NCBI GenBank assembly: GCA_964538875.1
Contig: CAZIHO010000069.1
Span: forward strand, 1 to 18,966
Source of the DNA: CAZIHO01 sp964538875
GTDB taxonomy: Bacteria > Pseudomonadota > Gammaproteobacteria > Chromatiales > Chromatiaceae
Length of the DNA stretch: 18,966 bases
Direction of reading: 5' to 3'
Every line of letters starts with the position of its first letter. Position 1 is the first letter of the stretch. Below, in pieces: positions 7,808 to 14,502 of this stretch. Under the pieces are notes generated by a model that was not told where the DNA came from, did no database searches, and saw only the letters and a list, made by a program, of their open reading frames with translations. The position numbers and the translations under genes are program-made.

Positions 7808-8101
7808 GGCATCATTATAGATTCGGGGATGAGGAGAGCAACCTGAATCCACAAACCGAGCGGCCCATTGCATTGCCTTTGGCCAGGGCAACGCCACCTG
7901 ACCGCCACCTTGACGATCGGGATGGCACTACCCTGGGCCTGGGCAAAAGTCCTGCGGCTGTCCCTTAACCGGCAAACTACCGACCCAGGGCTTGGAAGCG
8001 GGCGCCGCCAAGCAGGGGGCCGTGCGGCGTGCGGTTCAAGCGACATCATCGGCGAACCCAGGCCGAGTCTGTCGTGGTGTCTGCGATCTGCCATCAGGAC
8101 G
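7808..8101. other. 294-nt intergenic region between sulfotransferase and GT2 genes
   Basis: Apart from the promoter-like site near its left end, nothing convincing is seen. A minus-strand frame across 7789-8166 has no family features and uses codons unlike the neighbours. No strong terminator for the upstream sulfotransferase operon was found. Confidence 0.5.
7814..7841 (-). promoter_or_regulatory. Candidate promoter of the lone GT2 gene
   Basis: The minus strand has a perfect -10 hexamer TATAAT (7819-7814) with a weak -35 TTGCTC (7841-7836) 16 nt upstream, within a locally AT-rich stretch. Transcription would begin near 7807, at the GTG used here as the start of the GT2 gene. Either the mRNA is almost leaderless or the true start lies further downstream. 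Confidence 0.35.
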
Positions 8102-9010
8102 TCATGAGCGCGCGGGGCGCTCTGATGACAGGGAGTCGATGATGCGGTCCCGGTCGCGGCAGGCACGGTCGAGTTCCTGGATCAGCGCCAGCCGCTCGTC
8201 ACAGGTACGTGACAGGGATTCGATGAGGCTCAGGCGCTCCTGACAGGCGCCCTCCAGGGCCTTGCCGGTTGCGGCGAGGCGCTGCACGATCCCGCCGAGT
8301 TCGGATAGTTCGGGCGCCAACTGGCTCCCAGCCAAGGAAACCTCATCCTGGCTGGCGTATCCCAACTCCTGCATCAGGGTGCCGTTACGCTGGAAGAACA
8401 GGGCATCAATCGGGTCAGACCATGCCGGATCGCCGCGCCAACGGGTTTCGCCCTGCCGGAAGAAGCCTGCATCCATCGCCTGCAACCGCTTGAACGGATT
8501 TTGCCAGGATTTCGGGGGCGCTCCCTGGCCCAGGAACCCGGCAATCTGCGCCAGACAGGACGCGGATGGCTGGACCAGATCCTCGTAGCGCAGCAGCAGG
8601 GTATTGCCCCGTTGCGCGGGTGCCCAGGCCCGAAAGTGATCGGACCAGCTACCGTAATAATCCAGGCCCAACACCAGTTCGAGCAAGGATGGGCCTCGGG
8701 GGCCGTTGAACCGCTGGTGGAACGCCGCATAGCTGGTGTAGACCTTGCGTCCGTCGCGAACCACGTAGATCGCCGGCTGATCGTCCTTGGGCGGATGATG
8801 GGTTTTCACAAAAACGGCGTCAGTGCTGTCGCTGGCCTTTTGGTAAAAGGTCTCCCAATCATCCTGGATTGCGAGATAACCGCCAGTCTCCCAGTTCTCG
8901 ACGATCGGGTGGTTGCGCTCCGCATAGGAGGTGATGGCCAGCGTCTGGTGCAGCAGGATTCGCAGCAAGGTGTTGCCCGATCTCGGGTAAGAGGCCAACC
9001 AGACGATCAT
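8102..9010 (-). CDS. Sulfotransferase with C-terminal 14-residue coiled-coil repeats
   Basis: This 302-residue protein has the canonical sulfotransferase 5'-phosphosulfate loop SYPRSGNT (7-14) and the 3'-phosphate segment VVRDGRKVYTSY (83-94), with LLLRYEDLV at 138-146. It should transfer sulfate from PAPS to a glycan hydroxyl in the cytoplasm. The catalytic domain ends near residue 222. The tail is predicted coiled coil and contains three tandem 14-residue units at 255-268, 269-282 and 283-296, each of the form (A/T)C-x-(E/D)R-x-x-x-I-x-x-L; the second reads TCDERLALIQELDR. A near-identical unit ends the neighbouring sulfotransferase. It is the last gene of the leftward cupin-GT-wzt operon, 53 nt after the previous gene. 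No clear ribosome site precedes the ATG. Function class is sure; acceptor unknown. Confidence 0.88.
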   Translation of the reverse strand: MIVWLASYPRSGNTLLRILLHQTLAITSYAERNHPIVENWETGGYLAIQDDWETFYQKASDSTDAVFVKTHHPPKDDQPAIYVVRDGRKVYTSYAAFHQRFNGPRGPSLLELVLGLDYYGSWSDHFRAWAPAQRGNTLLLRYEDLVQPSASCLAQIAGFLGQGAPPKSWQNPFKRLQAMDAGFFRQGETRWRGDPAWSDPIDALFFQRNGTLMQELGYASQDEVSLAGSQLAPELSELGGIVQRLAATGKALEGACQERLSLIESLSRTCDERLALIQELDRACRDRDRIIDSLSSERPARS

Positions 9011-9063
9011 GGGGCGCGGGTCTTGGGGTGCATCAGGGGCGCGGGAAGTCAGCCGGGGTGAAA

Positions 9064-10029
9064 TTACCGAGCCCGGGCCAGCTCGGCGTCGAGGCGCTGA
9101 ATCAGCGCTAGCCGTTCATCACAGGCCCCTTTCAAATCCTGGATCACGGCTTCCTTGGTTTTAACCTCCTGTTCAAGCAAGACGATCCGTTGACGCAGTA
9201 AGCTGATGGATTGCTGTAGTTGCGTCAGGTCGGGATGGTCCGATGTGCCGGTTGCGTCGCTGGCCGGAACAGGCTCCGGCAGCGCCTGCCACCAGTCGTT
9301 GCCCCGCTCATAGCCCAGCTGTTGCAACACCCCCGGTTCGGCTTGTTCCCAAAGTTGTCCGAGTGAGCGGTCGAAGTGGTTCTTCCAGTCACCGGGTATG
9401 CCGCGACGGTGATGGCTAGCCGCATCGACCTCGCCGGTAGGGCGCCCGCTCCGTACCTGGAACGAGTGTCGATGCACGGCCTCGCGCAGGGTCTGGTCCG
9501 GCACCGGCCATCCCAGCCAGCGCACGATACGGCTGAACTCCTGCACTTCTCCGTGGGCGAGGTCTTCATAACGCACCAGCAGCACATCGTCTGGCGGACG
9601 GTCCTGGTACCAGCTGACCATGCTGACCAGTTCCGGATGTTGCAGCAGCATGGGGATCACTAACTGGCACCGGGGGCCTACATTAAGCAGCAAGGTCCGG
9701 ATCGAAGCGACGTCATCCTTCTCATTATGGGAGTACAACATGCTGTAAAGTAGCGATATTCCCATATCCCTGGGGTCCCGGTGTACCACCAGGGCGCGGT
9801 CACCTTGACGCCGCAGCGCGCACCAATCCGTCAAGCTGGCGCAGTACAGGGGACCGGAGAATTGATGGTCTGGGAACTCTGGTTCTTTATAGGCTTGATA
9901 GAGCCCCGTGATCCGGGACCAGGGCCTACCAGAATAGGCGACGACAGCCGGATCCGTGAGGACGTCACGGACCCACTGGCTGCCGGCCTTGTGGCAGGTC
10001 AGGTGGAACAGCCGGTTAGAGGACGGCAT
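9064..10029 (-). CDS. Sulfotransferase with C-terminal coiled coil
   Basis: This 321-residue protein is a sulfotransferase-like enzyme: the N-terminal loop CHKAGSQWV (12-20) replaces the usual RSGT but keeps the K-x-G-S/T pattern, and VVHRDPRDMGISLLYS (81-96) is a good 3'-phosphate-binding segment; LLVRYEDLAHG (150-160) and GDWKNHF (213-219) also fit the family. From about residue 268 the tail is coiled coil, ending with ACDERLALIQRLDAELARA, which repeats the unit in the neighbouring sulfotransferase. The ATG chosen overlaps the end of wzt by 14 nt; an in-frame extension of 13 codons upstream lies inside wzt. Coupling to wzt suggests that sulfation, or a related cap, is linked to export. Activity is inferred from family. 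Confidence 0.82.
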   Translation of the reverse strand: MPSSNRLFHLTCHKAGSQWVRDVLTDPAVVAYSGRPWSRITGLYQAYKEPEFPDHQFSGPLYCASLTDWCALRRQGDRALVVHRDPRDMGISLLYSMLYSHNEKDDVASIRTLLLNVGPRCQLVIPMLLQHPELVSMVSWYQDRPPDDVLLVRYEDLAHGEVQEFSRIVRWLGWPVPDQTLREAVHRHSFQVRSGRPTGEVDAASHHRRGIPGDWKNHFDRSLGQLWEQAEPGVLQQLGYERGNDWWQALPEPVPASDATGTSDHPDLTQLQQSISLLRQRIVLLEQEVKTKEAVIQDLKGACDERLALIQRLDAELARAR

Positions 10030-11362
10030 AGGGGTGAGTCTCCGTTGTGTCTTTAAGATGAAGGCCATCCCGGACCCCCAGTCGCACCGCGATCCGCAGC
10101 CCGTAGTGCCCGAGAAACGGGGCCTTGTCCTGCTCGTAGTCGAGTTGGACCGTGATCGGGCCTAGCTGCGCACTCCTATCCAACACCCGTTTGATCCGGT
10201 TCGGGGGGAGCGGTTGACCTAGCGCGGCCGACAGGGAGTATTCGCCCGCTTCCAGATCAAACACCATGTCGAACTGGGCCACGCCAATGGTCCCGCCGGG
10301 TAGCGGCGCAAGTTCCAGGTCCTGGTGGTAGGTACTGGTCGCGAACACCACTTCGTCATAGCGGTTCCTGAGCGTCAGGTAGATGTGTCCTGCAAGGGAC
10401 GGGTCCGGAAAATAATAGACCTCCACCCGCAAGGTTCCGCCCATGGGCACCGAAGTGGCGGCGCGCCCTGCCCCGTCCAGGATACAGACCGCGGCAATCC
10501 CCCCCGCTACCTCCAGACCGGTGCGCGAGTTGCGCCACAGCACGTCACCGGGGATGAGCGCATCGTGCGCAGGTCCCCCGCCAACCTGGTCCGCCGTTGC
10601 TAGGGCCGGGGCGTCCGCGGCCAGATCCAGTTGTTCCGACAGGTAGGCGCGGATGGCCGCACCCTTGTGGGCGAATTGCCGCATCACCCCCTGGCGCAGA
10701 TAGAGCACGCGGGAGCAGATGTCGGCGACCGTGCCCATATGGTGCGACACCAGCAGCAGGGTCAGGCCCTCGTCCTGCATACGCCGCAATCGCCCCAGGC
10801 ACTTTTGCTGGAAGAAGAAGTCACCCACGCTGAGGGCCTCGTCCACCACCAGGATGTCGGGATCGACCGCAACCTGGACGGAAAACGCCAGGCGCACCAG
10901 CATACCGCTGGAATAGGTCTTGACCGGCTGGTCCAGAACGTCGCCGATATCGGCGAAAGCGGCGATGCGATCAAAGCGATCCTCCACCTGTTCACGGGTG
11001 AGGCCGAACAGCATGCCATTCAAAATGACATTTTCCCGCCCGGTGTATTGGGGGTTGAAGCCGCTGCCCAGCTCCAGCAGCGCGGCAATGCGGCCGTTGA
11101 CCTGGACGCGGCCACTGGTCGGAGTGAGGGTCCCGGTGACGATCTCCAGCAGGGTGCTTTTACCACTGCCGTTGCGGCCGATGATGCCCACGGATTCGCC
11201 GCGGCGGACTTCAAAGTCGATGTCGCGCAGGGCCCAAATCTCTTTCAACCCGGTCCCGCTGGCCGGCCACAGGGCGTGACGCAAGCGGGCCCGCTGGTTG
11301 TCGAACACCCGGTAGCATTTGGAGATGCCACAGGCGGTGATGGCGATTTCTCCCTGGGTCAC
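10016..11362 (-). CDS. wzt: Polysaccharide ABC transporter ATP-binding protein with C-terminal substrate-recognition domain
   Basis: This 448-residue ATPase powers export of a finished polysaccharide across the inner membrane with a Wzm permease. Visible motifs are Walker A GRNGSGKST (62-70), the Q-loop region around GFNPQYTGREN (101-111), the signature YSSGM (150-154), Walker B ILVVDEA (170-176) and the switch SHH (206-208). Residues from about 255 to 448 form an extra beta-rich domain, as in Wzt proteins that bind the modified non-reducing end of the O-antigen (known for E. coli O8/O9a). The start is GTG, overlapping the upstream glycosyltransferase stop as GTGA. Unusually, the permease is not adjacent: it lies about 2.3 kb away on the other strand. 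The domain length argues for a capped chain. Confidence 0.92.
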   Translation of the reverse strand: MTQGEIAITACGISKCYRVFDNQRARLRHALWPASGTGLKEIWALRDIDFEVRRGESVGIIGRNGSGKSTLLEIVTGTLTPTSGRVQVNGRIAALLELGSGFNPQYTGRENVILNGMLFGLTREQVEDRFDRIAAFADIGDVLDQPVKTYSSGMLVRLAFSVQVAVDPDILVVDEALSVGDFFFQQKCLGRLRRMQDEGLTLLLVSHHMGTVADICSRVLYLRQGVMRQFAHKGAAIRAYLSEQLDLAADAPALATADQVGGGPAHDALIPGDVLWRNSRTGLEVAGGIAAVCILDGAGRAATSVPMGGTLRVEVYYFPDPSLAGHIYLTLRNRYDEVVFATSTYHQDLELAPLPGGTIGVAQFDMVFDLEAGEYSLSAALGQPLPPNRIKRVLDRSAQLGPITVQLDYEQDKAPFLGHYGLRIAVRLGVRDGLHLKDTTETHPYAVL

Positions 11363-12867
11363 GTCCGGTCCGCCTTGGGCAAGGGCTGGGCGAACGCCGG
11401 AAGCTGCCAGGGCCCGGTCGTCCAGGGGGGCGCAGGGCCGATGCTCAGGGTCCCGATCCCGAGACCCAAGCGGCGGTGGTCCGGGGCACCGGTCAGCCGG
11501 GCCGGTACGACACTATCGAACATGACAAACTCCAGCACGGCAGGCGCCCGGTTGGTGAGCAGGCCGGCCGGAAAGCGTACCCTAAAGCTGGCCGGCTCGG
11601 CACTCTCAACCCTTAGACAGGCCAGCCCTACCCCATCGATGCCTACCTGGATGCGTTGCTGGCGATGCCCCCTGGCGATCAGGCCACGGGCCTGCAGGCG
11701 CAGGAGCAGCATGGGCGGGCGCTGGTCCGGGAGGCGCAACAGCATCCTCGCCCGCGGACCCTCGGTCCAACAGCCCCACTCTTCCGGAAACGCCCAGCCA
11801 TCCAGTTGATACCGGTGGGCCTGGCCGCGCCGCGAGAAGTCCAGTACCTGGTCCCAGCAATAAGCGCAAGTGCGTTCCACCACGCGCCGGTGCGCCTGGG
11901 CCAGGTCCTGGCCGGGGCGGGTGAGACGCCCTAGCCCGCGCTGCACCCTCAGGCTGTCCAGATAGTCGCCCGGGCGCCGCCAATGACCCAGGCGATAACG
12001 CGCAGCGACCGGGTCGACGCCGAGCCGGGCCAGGCCGTGCAGCAGGCCGCGCCCGGCAGCCTGCAAGCCCCCGGCCAGACGGCGCCGCACCCCGTCTGGT
12101 TGCGGGTGCTGATAGGCCAGCCGGTGCCACAGTGCCGCCCGGGTCAGGTCGTCAAGACCCGCCTGGCGCAGCCACCAGGCCTGCTCGTGGGACAGGTCCT
12201 GGAGGTAGGAGTCTTTCCGGCCCCCTGAAGAAAATATCAGCACGGTCAGTTCTGGGCAGCAGCGGATGGCGAGGCCGCGGCGCCAGGCGCGGTACAGGAA
12301 GTCATGGGACGGGGCGGCAAAACATTCCCTGGCCGGGCGCCAGGGTCCCACCTGCCGCACCAGTTTCCGCCGCAGCACCCAACTGCTCGCCGGGGCGAAG
12401 GTGCGGACCGGGTCCCAGCGGCCGCCCTGGGGCACCCCGGTGATGCCTCCCAGCCAGAGCCCAGCGGCCAACTCCTCCCGGGAGGCAGGGACCAGAGCCC
12501 CGCTGTAGCTGAACACGATGTCCGCCCCCGTGGTATCCAAATGCTCTAGGCACACCCCCAAGTGGTCGGGAAACCAGAGGTCATCCTGGTTGAGAAAGGC
12601 GAGGAATCGCCCCCTGCTCCTGGCCGTGCCGAAGTTGTTGGGGCCCGACTGGTCACCGACGTTCCGCGACAGGTTCCAGAAGCGGATGCGCGGGTCAGCC
12701 AGCGCGCCGCTGTCCTGCATGAAGCTCGCCGTGAGCTCGCAGGCGTCGGCTACCACCAGCAGTTCCCAGTCCTGCACCTGTTGAGCCCGGATGCTCTCCA
12801 TGGCGCAGGCCAGCACCTCGGGCCGGCCAAATGCGGCGATGACGATGGAGACGAGCGGATCAGGCAC
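11359..12867 (-). CDS. Glycosyltransferase family 2 with C-terminal beta-rich domain
   Basis: This 502-residue protein has an N-terminal GT-A domain: PLVSIVIAAFGRPEVLACAM (4-23), then a DAC segment at 41-43, NVGDQSGPNNFG (69-80) and the metal-binding NQDD (93-96). A helical Arg-rich linker covers about 225-340. Residues about 346-477 look like a separate beta-sandwich domain, opening with LDGWAFPEEWGCWTEGPRA and containing LLLRLQARGL and VLEFVMF strands. This G-W-x-x-P-E-x-x-G-x-W-T/S pattern occurs, in my memory, in other surface-glycan proteins and may bind carbohydrate. It overlaps wzt by 4 nt and starts 17 nt after the cupin gene, so it belongs to the export operon. No membrane segment is evident. 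Donor and acceptor are unknown. Confidence 0.85.
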   Translation of the reverse strand: MPDPLVSIVIAAFGRPEVLACAMESIRAQQVQDWELLVVADACELTASFMQDSGALADPRIRFWNLSRNVGDQSGPNNFGTARSRGRFLAFLNQDDLWFPDHLGVCLEHLDTTGADIVFSYSGALVPASREELAAGLWLGGITGVPQGGRWDPVRTFAPASSWVLRRKLVRQVGPWRPARECFAAPSHDFLYRAWRRGLAIRCCPELTVLIFSSGGRKDSYLQDLSHEQAWWLRQAGLDDLTRAALWHRLAYQHPQPDGVRRRLAGGLQAAGRGLLHGLARLGVDPVAARYRLGHWRRPGDYLDSLRVQRGLGRLTRPGQDLAQAHRRVVERTCAYCWDQVLDFSRRGQAHRYQLDGWAFPEEWGCWTEGPRARMLLRLPDQRPPMLLLRLQARGLIARGHRQQRIQVGIDGVGLACLRVESAEPASFRVRFPAGLLTNRAPAVLEFVMFDSVVPARLTGAPDHRRLGLGIGTLSIGPAPPWTTGPWQLPAFAQPLPKADRT

Positions 12868-12884
12868 GCGGGATCAGGGCGCTG

Positions 12885-13421
12885 TCAGAGGATACGGTAG
12901 GGAATGTCGGGAGAATCGGCCGGCAGGCGCCAGTGGTCCGGGTCCTGGTACGCATACGCCCGGTCAACCAGGTTGATAATCAGGGCCGGCTGACCATTCA
13001 GGGCCTTGACCCCGTGCCAAATGCCCGGTGGGACCACCAGCAAGGCCGGGCGCTCGACGCCGAAGCGGTATTCCGCTAGGGCACCTGCGGTTGGAGAAGT
13101 CGCGCGGCCGTCGTACAGCACGATCTTGGCTTGACCCCCGCCGATGAACAGGCGGTCGGTGGTGTGCCGGTGAGCATGCCAAGCCGAAACCATACCGGGG
13201 GCGAGCAACTTCTGAAACACCTGTGCTACTGGCAGGCCGTCCAAGGCCCAGTCGCGGCGGTAGATCTCCGTCAAGCAGCCGTTATCGCTCAGTACGTTGT
13301 TGATTGACTTGATCCTGACCCCGGCGATGGGAACCGGATGGCTGGGTTCCCAGTCGGGCTGCACCAACTGAGGATCTTTCACCCCTTGGATCAACCAAGC
13401 GTCGGGTTCAGAAGAAACCAT
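12885..13421 (-). CDS. RmlC-like cupin, probable sugar 3,5-epimerase family or regulator
   Basis: This 178-residue protein is a single cupin related to dTDP-4-dehydrorhamnose 3,5-epimerase but divergent. The histidine cluster HAHRHTTD (82-89), LFIGGGQAKIVLYDGR (91-106), VPPGIWHGVKAL (130-141) with His136, and the ending DPDHWRLPADSPDIPYRI mark the group. It lacks the RGLHxQ motif of true RmlC seen in the plus-strand gene at 16321, so epimerase activity is uncertain. The ATG at MVSSEP is favoured by a GAGG 10 nt upstream; the open frame reaches 45 codons further, into the divergent control region. It is the first gene of the leftward operon with the two-domain glycosyltransferase and wzt. Sugar binding or modification is likely; the exact reaction is unknown. 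Confidence 0.8.
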   Translation of the reverse strand: MVSSEPDAWLIQGVKDPQLVQPDWEPSHPVPIAGVRIKSINNVLSDNGCLTEIYRRDWALDGLPVAQVFQKLLAPGMVSAWHAHRHTTDRLFIGGGQAKIVLYDGRATSPTAGALAEYRFGVERPALLVVPPGIWHGVKALNGQPALIINLVDRAYAYQDPDHWRLPADSPDIPYRIL

Positions 13422-13641
13422 CGGCAAAGCACCTCGGCAGGGCGGAAGTTTGGGCGCATGAACGCGGAATATTCTACCGTAAAACCTGGGGCGGGCGGCC
13501 CCTGGCCGTGGCCGCGCCGTGCCCCGGCCCCAGGGGCTCGCACCGGCCACCGCCATCGGACCCTCCTTGCGGTTAAAATCGGCTGATGTCTATCCCCCTC
13601 AATACCCGCACCTCGCCGGTCACCTCTGGCGCGAACTGCGG
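13422..13641. promoter_or_regulatory. Divergent control region between cupin and wzm operons
   Basis: The two transcription units face away from each other here. On the minus strand a -10-like TAGAAT (13476-13471) lies about 50 nt before the cupin start. On the plus strand TAAAAT (13574-13579) lies about 60 nt before the GTG used for wzm. Neither has a good -35 at the normal spacing, so both are weak. No operator repeat was recognised. Confidence 0.3.
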
Positions 13642-14433
13642 GTGAACCCTTGCCGTCTCATTTGGACGCGCCGCGCCCTCGCCTTGGAGCTGGCTAGGCG
13701 GGAGTTCGCCGGCCGCTACCGCGACTCCTTTGGCGGGGTGTTGTGGTCGTTCGTTCAACCCCTGTTTCTGCTGGCCGTATATACCTTGGCTTTTGGCGTC
13801 ATCCTCCAGGTCCGCCCGTTTCCGGGCGCCGGCACCAGCAGCTACGCCCTCACGCTATTCGCCGGGTTGATCCTGTTCAACGCTTTCAGCGAGATCCTGC
13901 GGCGGGCACCGACCCTGATCTCCAGTTCCCCCAACTATGTGAAAAAGGTCGTCTTTCCCCTAGAGATACTGCCCTGGGTGCTGGTGATCGCCGTCCTGGC
14001 CCATGCGCTCATAGGCGTCGGGGTATGGACGGCCGGCTACCTGCTGCTGGTGGGGCTGCCGCACTCATCCTGGTTCTGGTTCCCAATAGTTCTGCTCGCG
14101 TTCCTGCCGGTGCTGCTCGGTACCGGCTGGCTGCTGGCGGCACTCGGGGTTATGGTGAGAGATGTGGAACAGCTAACCGGAATGGTCAGCCACGCGCTTC
14201 TGTTCCTGACGCCGATTTTCTATGATGTCGACTCCGTCCCCGCCCTGTTGGGGCCCTGGCTGATGGCCAACCCCCTGACCTTTATTGTCACCCAGTTACG
14301 ACTGGTCCTATTTGTAGGACAGGAACCAGATTTTGTAGGGCTGGCGATATATTTCCTCGCAGGCGGCCTGTACTGTGGGCTCGCATTCCTGCTGTTTCGG
14401 CGCCTGCGGCCGGCTTTTGCAGATCTGTTGTGA
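13642..14433 (+). CDS. wzm: Polysaccharide ABC transporter permease (ABC-2 type)
   Basis: This integral membrane protein, 263 residues from the GTG used, is the channel partner of Wzt. The N-terminal cytoplasmic helix contains the family pattern ELARREFAGRYRDSFGGVLW, followed by about six membrane segments: around WSFVQPLFLLAVYTLAFGVI, ALTLFAGLILFNAF, VLVIAVLAHALIGVGVW, FPIVLLAFLPVLLGTGWLL, MVSHALLFLTPIFYD and LAIYFLAGGLYCGLAFLLF. SSSPNYVKKVVFPLEILP is the conserved loop. Start choice is uncertain: GTG 13519 and TTG 13567 are also in frame and would add 41 or 25 residues; 13642 gives the usual Wzm length, but no start has a clear ribosome site. It heads the plus-strand unit, opposite to wzt, which is unusual for an exporter pair. 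Family assignment is firm. Confidence 0.88.
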   Translation: MNPCRLIWTRRALALELARREFAGRYRDSFGGVLWSFVQPLFLLAVYTLAFGVILQVRPFPGAGTSSYALTLFAGLILFNAFSEILRRAPTLISSSPNYVKKVVFPLEILPWVLVIAVLAHALIGVGVWTAGYLLLVGLPHSSWFWFPIVLLAFLPVLLGTGWLLAALGVMVRDVEQLTGMVSHALLFLTPIFYDVDSVPALLGPWLMANPLTFIVTQLRLVLFVGQEPDFVGLAIYFLAGGLYCGLAFLLFRRLRPAFADLL

Positions 14434-14502
14434 CCTTCCCGGAGAGTGATCGGCATGCATGACTGGCGTGCGCCTACCAATAAAGAACCAGAGTTTTAAC
14501 CT

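Noticed and set aside
7789..8166. Minus-strand frame spanning the gap between GT2 and sulfotransferase genes
   Set aside because: It overlaps both genes in another frame and lacks features.
10631..11809. Plus-strand open frame of 392 codons antisense to wzt and the end of the two-domain glycosyltransferase
   Set aside because: It crosses the boundary of two well-supported genes, has no recognisable motif and is explained by high GC content.
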